Shown here piece after piece: positions 51,690 through 61,006 of a DNA stretch of 64,000 nucleotides. The stretch lies in NCBI GenBank assembly GCA_052318935.1, contig JBQRKO010000021.1. The stretch is one strand, 5' to 3'. The notes beneath the pieces were generated by a model, which was given only the letters and a program-made list of their open reading frames with translations, searched no databases and was not told the origin of the DNA. Position 1 is the stretch's first letter. Each line of letters starts with the position of its first letter. A program made the position numbers and the translations under genes. Origin of the DNA: Niallia sp052318935 (GTDB lineage Bacteria > Bacillota > Bacilli > Bacillales > Cytobacillaceae).

Positions 51690-53198
51690 ATGAAGGTAAT
51701 TTTAATAAGTGGTTTAACAGATGAGCGTTTAATTAGACCGTTAGAACATATAGGAAACTTATTTTTTGAAGATACAAAAGTGACTTTTAATAAAGAAGAA
51801 GAAGCTGAGATTCAAATCGAATTTATTGTAAGCTCTTCTGACTCCTTGTATACAATTAGTGGGCAAGCAATAAACCATAAAGGAACCAGCTCTTTTAAGA
51901 GTACAAAAAATACACAGCAGCTGACAGAGAAAGAACGTTTTAAGCAAGAAAAAAATGCAATCTCTCAAGTGTATTTAAAGGTGCTGCAAGAATATACAGG
52001 AATGGTGCAGAAATGGGGAATTCTAACTGGAATTCGCCCTACCAAATTATTGCATCGTCATATACAGAACGATGTTCCAATGGATGTGGCACATCAGTTA
52101 TTAAAAGAAGAATATTTAATGTCCGATGAAAAAATAACGTTAATGCAAAAAATTATTGATCGTCAATTGGCGGTTATTCCAGATTTATACGACTTAAAAA
52201 AAGAAGTAAGCATTTATATCGGCATTCCTTTTTGCCCAACTAAATGTGCGTATTGTACATTTCCCGCTTATGCGATTAATGGTAGACAAGGTTCCGTTAC
52301 CTCTTTTTTAGGGGGACTTCATTATGAAATGCAAAAAATAGGTGAATGGCTAAAAGAAAAAAATATCGCTATTACAACCGTTTATTATGGCGGAGGAACA
52401 CCAACAAGTATAACAGCGGAAGAAATGGATATGTTGTATGAACAAATGCATGCATCTTTTCCACACGTAGAAAATATTCGCGAGATAACGGTTGAAGCAG
52501 GACGGCCGGATACAATTACCCCGGAAAAACTCGCTGTTTTAAACAAATATAAGATTGATCGCATAAGCATTAATCCACAGTCTTATACGCAAGAAACGCT
52601 AAAAGCAATTGGCAGACATCATACGGTAGAAGAGACGATCGATAAATATTATTTAGCGCGAGAGCATGGAATGAATAATATTAATATGGATTTAATTATC
52701 GGTCTGCCAGGAGAAGGGATTAAGGAGTTTCAGCACACATTAGACAAAACAGAAGAACTGATGCCAGAATCATTAACGGTTCATACGTTATCGTTTAAAC
52801 GTGCTTCTGAAATGACACGAAATAAAGCAAAGTACAAAGTGGCAGAAAGAAGCGAAATCGAACAGATGATGAAAATGGCAGAAGATTGGACAGAACAATT
52901 CGACTATGTTCCGTATTATTTATATCGCCAAAAAAATATTTTAGGAAATTTAGAAAATGTCGGCTACTCAAAACGCAATCAAGAAAGTATTTACAATATT
53001 ATGATGATGGAAGAATTGCAAACAGTCATCGGCATTGGCTGTGGAGCTTCCAGCAAATTTATTCACCCTGTAACAGGGAAAATCACACAGTTTTCCAATC
53101 CAAAAGATCCAAAAACATACAATGATAGCTTTAAAGAATATACAGACAGAAAAATTAACTTGTTAAATGAACATTTTTTTATGGAAGAAGTAAACTAA
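51690..53198 (+). CDS. hemZ: Oxygen-independent coproporphyrinogen-III oxidase-like protein HemZ
   Basis: A 502-residue radical-SAM protein. Residues about 1-165 are an N-terminal extension typical of HemZ. The iron-sulfur motif CPTKCAYC places Cys at about 182, 186 and 189. YYGGGTPTS, the helical RISINPQSYT and NMDLIIGLPGE follow. It belongs to haem synthesis under low oxygen; the third Cys arrangement matches the HemN/HemZ class. The ATG follows AAAGGTG by eight bases. Confidence 0.9.
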   Translation: MKVILISGLTDERLIRPLEHIGNLFFEDTKVTFNKEEEAEIQIEFIVSSSDSLYTISGQAINHKGTSSFKSTKNTQQLTEKERFKQEKNAISQVYLKVLQEYTGMVQKWGILTGIRPTKLLHRHIQNDVPMDVAHQLLKEEYLMSDEKITLMQKIIDRQLAVIPDLYDLKKEVSIYIGIPFCPTKCAYCTFPAYAINGRQGSVTSFLGGLHYEMQKIGEWLKEKNIAITTVYYGGGTPTSITAEEMDMLYEQMHASFPHVENIREITVEAGRPDTITPEKLAVLNKYKIDRISINPQSYTQETLKAIGRHHTVEETIDKYYLAREHGMNNINMDLIIGLPGEGIKEFQHTLDKTEELMPESLTVHTLSFKRASEMTRNKAKYKVAERSEIEQMMKMAEDWTEQFDYVPYYLYRQKNILGNLENVGYSKRNQESIYNIMMMEELQTVIGIGCGASSKFIHPVTGKITQFSNPKDPKTYNDSFKEYTDRKINLLNEHFFMEEVN

Positions 53199-53298
53199 AT
53201 TGTAGACAAAGTATAATTGATTATGATGACAGCCCTTGATATAGCAATTGAGTAAAGTTTGGTCAAAAATAGCCCACAAATCCTTATAATAAGGGATA

Positions 53299-53350
53299 TA
53301 AAGGGAATCCATTTTGAAAAAAGATTGATCAAAATGGATTCCTTTCTTTT
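53299..53350 (+). terminator. Terminator of hemZ
   Basis: AAAGGGAATCCATTTTG pairs with CAAAATGGATTCCTTTC and a T-run follows. The rest up to 53586 shows no gene. Confidence 0.85.
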
Positions 53351-53586
53351 TATAGATATTCCATTTATTAAAAGGTTTTTATGATATTTCAATTAACGTT
53401 CATGATTTAAATATATTGACTTGACAATTGATGTAAGAAAATTACAGAGTATTGATCAATAGGTTTGCATCTTGGAAAATAACTAGATATGATTTAATTA
53501 TCAAAAATATAAGAAAGGATGAAGCAAAATAGAAAACCAGCAACAATGGGACTATAGATAGAAAAAACTTGGAGGAGTGATCGGTA

Positions 53587-54774
53587 ATGTCAAATATATT
53601 GTTTATTAATTTTCCAGCAGAAGGGCATGTGAACCCTACTCTCGGCATTGTAAAAGCATTTGCTGAACGAGGAGACAATGTACACTATATTACTACTGAA
53701 AAATTTAAGGAAAGACTTGAAGGTGTTGGAGCGAAAGTTCATCTTCATCCAGATCTACTTAGAAAAACCTCCATTAACGCTTCCACTCTTTCAGGGGTGC
53801 AAACATTTTTGAACATTCATATTCAAACTTCCTTAGACACACTAGAAATCACGAAACAATTATCAGAAAGCATTCAGTTTGATTTTATTTTTTATGATAG
53901 ATTTGGAGCGGGTAAATTAGTGCGAGATTATTTAAATGTTCCGGGTATATCTTCATCTCCTTCATTTTTAGTGCCAAATGAATTTTTCAAAAAGCATCCT
54001 TTTCATCCAGATTCCGAAACTCCATTCCATCCTGATCAACATGCTGAAAAATTATTGGATCAAATCCAAAAAAGGTTCGGTGTTTCACCAGAGAACATGC
54101 TTCAATTCATGAATAATGATGGGGAATTAACGATTGTATACACAAGTAGATATTTTCAGCCTAACAACGAACTTTTCGGTGATAACTATATTTTTATAGG
54201 GCCAAGCTTTCCAAAGAGAATGGAAACGAATCAATTCCCTCTTGAAGAGTTAAAAGATAAAAAAGTACTTTATATTTCAATGGGAACGATTCTAGATCAA
54301 GTGGAAGAATTTTTTAACATTTGCATCGATGCCTTTTCGGATTTCCAAGGAAAGGTTGTCATAGCAGCTGGAGAAAGGGCTGATTTCTCTAAAATCAAAA
54401 AAGCACCTGACAACTTTATTATTTCTTCCTATGTCCCTCAATTAGAAGTGTTAAGTGAATCAGACGTTTTTATTACACATGGCGGAATGAATAGTGTCAA
54501 TGAAGGCATCCATTATAATGTCCCTCTAGTTGTAATACCTCACGACAAAGATCAGCCAATGGTAGCTCAGCGATTAACAGAGCTTAGTGCTGGTTACAGA
54601 CTATCAAAAGATAATATTCAGGTTCAGTCTTTGAAAGATGCAGTAAATGAAGTTCTATTAAAAAATGAATATAAAGAAGGAATCAAAAAAATTAATGATA
54701 GTTTCCATGATTGTGGAGGGGTAGAACTAGCACTCAAAGAAATTGATTCTTTTTTAGGAAGTAAAAGAAGTTAA
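53587..54774 (+). CDS. Macrolide-type UDP-glycosyltransferase (MGT family)
   Basis: A 395-residue GT-B glycosyltransferase. The N-terminal LFINFPAEGHVNPTLGIVKAF is the acceptor-domain start (His catalytic site region), and DRFGAGK follows. The C-terminal sugar-donor motif is THGGMNSVNEGIHYNVPLV, with PHDKDQPMVAQRL. The family glycosylates macrolides, flavonoids or other small molecules, giving resistance or detoxification; B. subtilis YjiC is a relative. It has a strong GGAGGAG ribosome site. It lies between hemZ and yhaQ, so it looks inserted relative to B. subtilis. Confidence 0.85.
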   Translation: MSNILFINFPAEGHVNPTLGIVKAFAERGDNVHYITTEKFKERLEGVGAKVHLHPDLLRKTSINASTLSGVQTFLNIHIQTSLDTLEITKQLSESIQFDFIFYDRFGAGKLVRDYLNVPGISSSPSFLVPNEFFKKHPFHPDSETPFHPDQHAEKLLDQIQKRFGVSPENMLQFMNNDGELTIVYTSRYFQPNNELFGDNYIFIGPSFPKRMETNQFPLEELKDKKVLYISMGTILDQVEEFFNICIDAFSDFQGKVVIAAGERADFSKIKKAPDNFIISSYVPQLEVLSESDVFITHGGMNSVNEGIHYNVPLVVIPHDKDQPMVAQRLTELSAGYRLSKDNIQVQSLKDAVNEVLLKNEYKEGIKKINDSFHDCGGVELALKEIDSFLGSKRS

Positions 54775-54999
54775 ATTTCATATCAAAAGTATTCATAAGG
54801 AAGACAAGAAGTGTTAAGGTTCCTCCCTAAAGGAAGTACTCTCACATTCGGAAAATCTGAAAGTAATACCGTTTTATTTGAGTAGAAAATTACTAGCGGA
54901 TCATAAATATAGTCAAGAATCCTTTCATTTTATATGATTTCACTTAACTTACTTGAGCAATAAAGAAAATAACGATCTGTTTAATTGTGTGCCAGCTCA
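54775..54999. other. Intergenic stretch, nothing recognised
   Basis: AT-rich sequence after the glycosyltransferase gene. A small ttcctccc/aaggaag inverted pair near 54820-54836 could be a weak hairpin. No frame with a ribosome site is seen. Confidence 0.4.
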
Positions 55000-55008
55000 T
55001 GTTATAAT
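55000..55008 (+). promoter_or_regulatory. Extended -10 promoter (TGtTATAAT)
   Basis: TG-T-TATAAT lies 93 bases before the zinc-ribbon gene, with a weak TTTAAT 17 bases upstream. Confidence 0.55.
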
Positions 55009-55100
55009 GAAAAACTTAGGATAATTACGACTTTTGCTCATAATTGAACGGATGCCAAGAGAAGCCTCCGCCTAGCGATAAAATATGGAGGTGTAAGAGA

Positions 55101-55310
55101 ATGAATAAACGATGGACAATAGGTAAAATTAAAGAATTTGTTGAGAACAATTCGGAAAGTAAGTTGCTAACGACGGAATATCACGGTTTTTCTCAAAAGT
55201 TACTTTTTAAATGTGCATGTGGTAGCAGTTTTGAAAGAACATTTACGAAATTTAAAAATAATCACCAACGTAAATGTGACGTGTGCCAACCGCCAAAAGC
55301 GTCACGCTAA
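55101..55310 (+). CDS. Small zinc-ribbon protein of unknown function
   Basis: A 69-residue basic protein (MNKRWTIGKIKEFVENNSES, then CACGSSFERTFTKFK). Cys at 38 and 40 and at 59 and 62 can bind one zinc ion. Its pattern KLLTTEYHGFSQKLLFKCACG resembles the N-terminal zinc-ribbon or treble-clef modules that precede homing endonuclease or phage nuclease domains, but here it stands alone. The start is ATG 55101, seven bases after GGAGGTG. It has its own promoter and terminator. It may come from a phage or other mobile source. Confidence 0.65.
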   Translation: MNKRWTIGKIKEFVENNSESKLLTTEYHGFSQKLLFKCACGSSFERTFTKFKNNHQRKCDVCQPPKASR

Positions 55311-55329
55311 ACGTATAGCGAATAAACGA

Positions 55330-55371
55330 AGTGCCGATTTCTAATTTAATAGAAGTTGGTGCTATTTTTAT
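55330..55371 (+). terminator. Terminator of the zinc-ribbon gene
   Basis: AGTGCCGATTTCT pairs with AGAAGTTGGTGCT and is followed by ATTTTTATTTT. Confidence 0.75.
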
Positions 55372-55439
55372 TTTATTCAGTAAATTTCTTTCATTAATCG
55401 TCTATTATTCTCCTATTTCTTCATTAATCTAATAATTAT

Positions 55440-56098
55440 AACTCAAACTTCGCAGTTATAAATTCCTCTTCATGTATTGCTATAACTTGGTTTAGGGCAA
55501 TTAAAAAAGGGTGATTGATTAGTCTTCTAGGGTGTTTTTTTGCAAACATTATTCCTTACAAATAGGGGCTTGCTTTCCGTTTCAGGATGCTCGCTTTCCG
55601 TGGGGCGTGCGATGAGCCTCCTCGGCGCTTGCGCCTGCGGGGTCTCATCTAACCCGCTAATCCCACAGGAGTCTCGCACCTTCCACTCCAATCAAGCCGT
55701 TTGATCAATTAGTTGCTGTCGCTGAACTGGTGAAAACACCCACCTTATAGAAATAGACTCAAGCGGCACATTTTGGTAGAACAACGTTGAATAATAACAT
55801 GAAAAAAATCAACGCTACTATTGTTTAGCAATAATACCTTGTAATAAAATTCGAAAACAAGAACTTATTTTAAAACAAGTTGCTTGTAACGGAGGGTGCG
55901 AAGACTCCTGCGGGAAATGTGGGAAGGCTGAGACCCCGCAAGGCAAAGCCGAGGAGGCTCAGCTCCCACCCCGCGGAAAGCGAAGCAACCCGTAGTGGAA
56001 AGCAACCTCAACAATAAAAACCAAGCCTTACTTTTTATTGTTCTAAACCAAGTCCTATCAAGATTTGCAAACGAATTTGAAGGTGCGAAGTTTGAGTT
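55440..56098. mobile_element. 659-base inverted-repeat element with two opposed GC-rich cores
   Basis: The ends AACTCAAACTTCGC (55440-55453) and GCGAAGTTTGAGTT (56085-56098) are perfect inverted copies, and the resemblance extends over about 63 bases (AATTC, CTTGGTTTAG and CAAT also align). Inside lie a reversed core block (about 55565-55690) and a forward core block (about 55885-56010), so the whole is close to a giant palindrome. No target duplication and no transposase are visible. The element fills most of the gap 55311-56310. Confidence 0.72.
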
Positions 56099-56310
56099 AG
56101 AAATATAAATAATCATATTTCTATACTGCAACTCTAACATATAATAAGACTTATTGTGGATTTATTCCCATTTTTTATGATTAAATAATCTATCCGGCAA
56201 TAAGGAAAACTGCGTGATGGGAGTAGAAAACATCTTTTTCGCAATAGTTTCCAAAACCTTGAAACCTTTTCTATGTTTTTTCGTAAAAAAAGAGTGAGGA
56301 GGAGAGCGGC

Positions 56311-57210
56311 ATGACGTTGGAATTAAAAAATGTTTCGAAAAAATTTGGGTCTTTTCTTGCTGTTGACAACTTATCTCTTTCCATCCCTGAAAAAGAGATG
56401 TTTGGATTTTTAGGTGGAAACGGGGCAGGAAAGACGACTACCTTTCGTATGATTCTTGGGATTTTAGGAAACAGTGAAGGGGAAATTACATGGAACAATA
56501 AAAAGATTGATTATGAAACAAGTCCTTATATCGGATATCTTCCGGAAGAAAGAGGATTGTATCCAAAACTGAAAGTAAAAGATCAGCTTGTCTACTTAGC
56601 AAGGTTAAGAGGTATGGACAAGAAGAAAGCATTGCAAGAGCTGGAATATTGGCTTAACCGCTTTAAAGTTCCCGATTATTTGAATAAAAAGGTAGAGGAG
56701 CTTTCAAAAGGGAATCAGCAAAAGATTCAGTTTATTAGTGCTGTGTTGCATAAGCCGCAGTTGTTAATTCTCGATGAGCCTTTCAGCGGTCTTGATCCTG
56801 TAAATGTAGAGCAGTTAAAAAGTGCGGTTATCGATTTAAAAAATGCTGGGACCACGATCGTGTTTTCGAGTCACCGCATGGAGCATGTGGAAGAAATGTG
56901 TGAACATCTTTGTATTATGCATAAAGGAAAACCGGTAGTACATGGCTCCTTAAAAGAAGTAAAAAGAAGCTTTGGAAAAAAGAATGTAACGATACATGCT
57001 GATTTTGACCTTGCTTTTTTAGCTGACTATCCTGGCGTCGTTAAATTAAAACAAACAACAGAAGGTGTCTCTTTGCAAATAGAAGGAGAGGAAATTGCAG
57101 AGAAGATTTTGAAGGATATCGTTAATAAAGGATTTATTCGAAAGTTTGCACTAGAAGAGCCGTCGCTTAATGATATTTTTATTGAAAAGGTAGGTGCTTC
57201 TCTTGAATAA
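56311..57210 (+). CDS. yhaQ: ABC exporter ATP-binding protein YhaQ
   Basis: A 299-residue ATPase similar to NatA. It has Walker A GGNGAGKTTT, signature ELSKGNQQKIQF, Walker B LLILDEPFSGLDPVN and switch His in VFSSHRMEHVE. The C-terminal extension after about 225 is typical of this subgroup. With YhaP it forms a putative sodium or drug exporter; the transported substance is not proven. The ATG follows GGAGGAG. It overlaps the yhaP start by eight bases. Confidence 0.87.
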   Translation: MTLELKNVSKKFGSFLAVDNLSLSIPEKEMFGFLGGNGAGKTTTFRMILGILGNSEGEITWNNKKIDYETSPYIGYLPEERGLYPKLKVKDQLVYLARLRGMDKKKALQELEYWLNRFKVPDYLNKKVEELSKGNQQKIQFISAVLHKPQLLILDEPFSGLDPVNVEQLKSAVIDLKNAGTTIVFSSHRMEHVEEMCEHLCIMHKGKPVVHGSLKEVKRSFGKKNVTIHADFDLAFLADYPGVVKLKQTTEGVSLQIEGEEIAEKILKDIVNKGFIRKFALEEPSLNDIFIEKVGASLE

Positions 57211-58447
57211 CTTTTGGACGATTCTATTTCATACGTATGCAACAAAGCTGAAAACAAAGTCCTTTATTATTACAACTGCGATCACCCTTGTGCTTATTGT
57301 AGCATTATCGAATATGCAAACGATTATCAAAACCTTTGACGGAGAAGATAGCACAAAAGTTGCAGTCATTGATCAGACAAATGAATTATTTTCACAGGTT
57401 AAACAAGCATCAAAAGCATCAAACAGTGATATGGAGCTCGTAAAATATAAAAATAGTGTAGAGAACGGGAAAAAAGCAGTCGAAAATGAAAAATATGAAG
57501 GATTATTAGTAATCGATTATAATAAGGAAAAGCTTCCAACTGCTACTTATTATTCAATGAATATTGCTGATTCTTCGGTCTCAGATGATTTGATGACGAA
57601 TATTCAAGCAGTGAAAGGAAATTTAGCAGCAGCACAATTGAATTTGACTAGTGAACAGCTTGCAAAATTAAATGAACCTGTGTCATTTGATCAAGTAGCA
57701 CTTGAACAAGATGCAAAAACAGCAGAAGAATTAAATCAAGCACGTGGACTTGTTTATGTATTATTATTCCTTATTTATTTTGCGGTTATTATGTATGCTA
57801 ATATGATTGCGATGGAAGTAGCAACAGAAAAATCTTCCCGTGTGATGGAAATTTTGATCTCTAGTGTTTCTCCTATTAAACATATGTTTGCCAAAATACT
57901 TGGAGTAGGTCTTTTAAGTTTAACCCAGCTAGTACTATTACTTTCTGTCGGCTATTATTTTATGACAAATAATAAAGCTTTAAACTCGATGGGCGGTTTT
58001 TTTGGTTTTAGTGATGTACCGGTTTCAACCATTATTTATGCAGCAGTCTTTTTTATTCTCGGCTACTTTTTATATGCTACATTGGCAGCGCTTCTTGGTT
58101 CGCTTGTCAGCAGAATAGAAGATGTGCAGCAAATGATTACACCGATGACCTTGTTAGTTGTTGCCGGTTTTATGATTGCGATGTTTGGATTAAATGCTCC
58201 TGATACGGCATTTGTAACGGTTACTTCTTATATTCCATTTTTTACACCAATGCTCATGTTTATGAGGGTTGGCATGTTAAACTTGCCAGTATGGGAACCA
58301 ATTTTAGGCATGGTAATATTAATAGTTTCCATTATTATTCTTGCTGTATTTGGGGCAAGAGTGTACAAAGGCGGCGTCTTAATGTATGGAAAATCAAATT
58401 CCTATAAAGATATTAAAAAGGCACTTCAGCTTACAAAAAAAGAGTAA
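57203..58447 (+). CDS. yhaP: ABC exporter permease YhaP (NatB-like)
   Basis: A permease of about 414 residues. One N-terminal helix (about 20-40) is followed by an outer domain of about 150 residues and five to six C-terminal helices. EKSSRVMEILISSVSPIKHMFAKILG is the conserved cytoplasmic loop of ABC-2 permeases of the NatB/YhaP kind. The TTG at 57203 (MNNFWTIL) is preferred; AGGTAGGTG lies before it and the GTG at 57194 is part of that site. It is coupled with yhaQ and ends at a terminator. Confidence 0.87.
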   Translation: MNNFWTILFHTYATKLKTKSFIITTAITLVLIVALSNMQTIIKTFDGEDSTKVAVIDQTNELFSQVKQASKASNSDMELVKYKNSVENGKKAVENEKYEGLLVIDYNKEKLPTATYYSMNIADSSVSDDLMTNIQAVKGNLAAAQLNLTSEQLAKLNEPVSFDQVALEQDAKTAEELNQARGLVYVLLFLIYFAVIMYANMIAMEVATEKSSRVMEILISSVSPIKHMFAKILGVGLLSLTQLVLLLSVGYYFMTNNKALNSMGGFFGFSDVPVSTIIYAAVFFILGYFLYATLAALLGSLVSRIEDVQQMITPMTLLVVAGFMIAMFGLNAPDTAFVTVTSYIPFFTPMLMFMRVGMLNLPVWEPILGMVILIVSIIILAVFGARVYKGGVLMYGKSNSYKDIKKALQLTKKE

Positions 58448-58460
58448 TAAATCGGGCCAC

Positions 58461-58497
58461 AAAAGCACTTTTCTCTATCGGGAAAGTGCTTTTTTTA
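58461..58497 (+). terminator. Terminator of yhaQ-yhaP
   Basis: AAAAGCACTTTTC pairs with GAAAGTGCTTTT, with a T-run. Confidence 0.88.
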
Positions 58498-58845
58498 TGG
58501 AAAAGGGTCGGAACTCGGCCTATTTTTAACCGTATGGTTACAAATAGGGTGCTTAGTATTAGTAAGTAGGATGGTTTAGCTCCGCTCCGCCGTCTTCATT
58601 GTGAGGGAGACGGCAATTATTTATCTTGTATTCTATACAGGAGGGAAGGGGAGATTCATGTTAGTTTTCGTATGATAGGGGTAACTATGAATAGATATGA
58701 TATATTATTCGTTTTTATTAATTCACATTTTCATTTGTTTTAGAATAAGTTCTTAGTCCTTCCATCCAGTACCCCTATAATAGTCAAATGACCACATTAA
58801 ACCACCTTGTACTTTCATAACTATTGGCAAATGATAAGCTTAATA
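58498..58845. other. Intergenic stretch with a hairpin and a repeated 20-base motif
   Basis: GCCGTCTTC and GGGAGACGGC (about 58588-58614) form a hairpin. At 58801-58820 the sequence accaccttgtactttcataa repeats the motif of 29320-29340 with two changes. No gene is seen. Confidence 0.45.
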
Positions 58846-59850
58846 TTAATAATATATTCTAACGGGTTGACCATTAGTTTTATTCCATATTTGCTTCACG
58901 CAGTTGGTCTTAAAATCAAAATAATTTATATGTGTTAAAATTTGGTCACTTTGTTTTCCATTAGTATCAGAGATGAAATAAAAACCTCTATTATCCTTAC
59001 TCATTATAGGCTGTCTAATGTCTGTATAATTTTCCGTATCTTCCATTAGTATTTTTGTCTTCTTATCATCTAAATTAAAGGAAACGATTTTTGATGGTTG
59101 ATTATCTTTAAGTCCATCCTTATAATTTATTAAAAGTACTTTTCCGTTCTCAGATAGCGTAGCACTTCTAACGATTTTTTTTAACACCAACACTTCTTTT
59201 TTATATTCTCCTTTATTGGTGTATAAAGAAAAATGGAAGTGAGGTGGAGTGAAAGAAGAATTATTTTTATTAGCTTTATCTATATTTTCAAACTCCTCTT
59301 TTATTGATTTGGTTACAACTAACAACTCTTTTGTTTTAGAATTATAATCAAATGCAATTACAGAAGACTCATTATCTTTAGGATTTATAATTTTATATTG
59401 AGCATTCTTAATATCATATACGGCAATTTTAAAATTTCGATCATCTTTATTAACTAAAGCTCTCATATAAATAACCTGTTCTGAAGGGTTTAGTACGAGT
59501 AAATCTACATAACTCAAATCCTTAGTTAGCTGCTTTATTTTATTATTATTATTTTCTTTAAACAATTGAAATGATTCATTATACTTACTAGCAAAATATA
59601 CGTTCTGTGTCTTTGGAGAATATGAGGAAGTTGGATATTCTTCTAATTGTTTCATAAAAATTAAACGTTCTTTTTTTGTATTCACGTTAAATTCATATAA
59701 GTAATGATTAATGTTATCAATGTAGTCTATATATAAAATATCTTTATTTTTTCGTGTCATGCTTGAGTTGGTTTCTGTATCTCTAGCTTTACATCCAAGA
59801 AGTAAAAAAGTACATAAAGACAATAAAATAAAACTTCTTATATTTTTCAT
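58846..59850 (-). CDS. Putative lipoprotein with beta-propeller-like repeats
   Basis: A 334-residue protein. The signal peptide ends in a lipobox LLLGC, so Cys is expected to be lipid-anchored outside the membrane. The rest has repeated short blocks (NVYFASKYNESFQLFK, NFKIAVYDIKNAQYKI, FYFISDTNGKQSDQIL) like the strands of TolB-type propellers. I do not recognise a named family. The start is ATG 59850, six bases after GGAGGTG. It is AT-rich and Asn/Lys-rich, unlike the flanking yha genes, and it lies in a block absent between yhaP and yhaO of B. subtilis. Confidence 0.72.
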   Translation of the reverse strand: MKNIRSFILLSLCTFLLLGCKARDTETNSSMTRKNKDILYIDYIDNINHYLYEFNVNTKKERLIFMKQLEEYPTSSYSPKTQNVYFASKYNESFQLFKENNNNKIKQLTKDLSYVDLLVLNPSEQVIYMRALVNKDDRNFKIAVYDIKNAQYKIINPKDNESSVIAFDYNSKTKELLVVTKSIKEEFENIDKANKNNSSFTPPHFHFSLYTNKGEYKKEVLVLKKIVRSATLSENGKVLLINYKDGLKDNQPSKIVSFNLDDKKTKILMEDTENYTDIRQPIMSKDNRGFYFISDTNGKQSDQILTHINYFDFKTNCVKQIWNKTNGQPVRIYY

Positions 59851-59918
59851 TAGTGACACCTCCAGTAAAGTCCCCTACCTTCAAATTATATTATGATGAT
59901 AGGGGATAAGTTTATAGT

Positions 59919-60308
59919 CTAGTAACTTATTTTTCCATTACTAATCCAACCACCGCCACTACTATCAATGACACCGCCAAGATCATATTTATAAGCATCT
60001 CTCTGTACATCTAAAATAATAGGATCTTTGAAATTCCCATAGTCCCATTTATAAAGCGTAACAGTCTTTCTTTTGGTTACATTAGTAGTTTCAATTGGGG
60101 TTCCTCTTAAAATTCTTTTTCTATATTGATAACTTACAGCACAGTCATATCTAGTTAATTTTTTTTCATCCGCTCCTATTTTACCTACACCATCATAAAA
60201 AGTAATTTTTCCAGTTTTTACAGTTGCGTTTGATTCTATAACTGTAATAGAACCTAGAAAACAAGTTAGCACAAAAGGAAGTATGGTTATTTTTTTAAAA
60301 TTAGCCAT
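59919..60308 (-). CDS. Small secreted protein, possibly RlpA-like (double-psi beta-barrel)
   Basis: A 129-residue protein with a signal peptide (about 1-28). The mature part shows GKITFYDGVGKIG, RGTPIETTNVTKRKTVTLYKWD, and DPIILDVQRDAYKYDLGG. This order resembles RlpA or expansin-like barrels (G-x-S/T-x-Y, GT-x-V-x-VTN, D-x-S-x-x-A), but the usual catalytic Asp pattern is not intact, so activity is uncertain. The start is ATG 60308 behind AAGGAAGTG. It stands 68 bases before the lipoprotein gene on the same strand and may share its transcript. Confidence 0.6.
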   Translation of the reverse strand: MANFKKITILPFVLTCFLGSITVIESNATVKTGKITFYDGVGKIGADEKKLTRYDCAVSYQYRKRILRGTPIETTNVTKRKTVTLYKWDYGNFKDPIILDVQRDAYKYDLGGVIDSSGGGWISNGKISY

Positions 60309-61006
60309 TTTTTCACTTCCTTTAGTATTTATGTAAGACGAGAAGCTCATTTTTCCTACCCTCCTTCTAGAATATTTATTACACTATATAAATTAAGCAA
60401 ATAGATTATTACTCTAATTCAGCATCTAATATTAAAATAAAACTGCTATATATTCCCTTTTGATTTAAAATAACTTAGTCCAAGCAGAACCTTATCAGTT
60501 AAATTGCATTTGATTCGACTATTGTGCTCTTTACACTGACCGATGTAAAATCAACATCAAAGTATGGACAAGAATCTTAACTTTCTCATCCATCCATTTT
60601 TAATGTACTTCATTTGATACTGCCATGAGAATCAGTCCTTTCCTTTTTATTCATTTTGTATGTTTAATATCCAACATTCATTGAACAAATATTAAGCAGG
60701 GGGCATTTTACATTAAAATAAAAAGTCAGTTCGTATATAGGAGCTGCTATTATTTCTTATTAATATTTTTCAGATATTCAGTAAAAGCATTGTTTTCTTC
60801 ATGAGGATATCTGGTAGATATGGGGAACCTCCCTGTTATTGTATGAGAAAATGATATCATTAGAAATATACTAGTATAAATTTAACAGCTGGTTTAAAAG
60901 AGTATTAATACTTGTTTAATATTGATGTGTTTAATCTTCTATATAACTACGTAGATTATCATGTTTATAAATATCGAACTAATAAAGGGAAAGGAGAAAA
61001 AGTAAT
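60309..61006. other. Long AT-rich intergenic stretch, no gene recognised
   Basis: About 700 bases with no supported frame and no clear terminator or regulatory RNA. It separates divergent genes, so it should hold promoters for both sides; none could be named with confidence. Confidence 0.45.
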
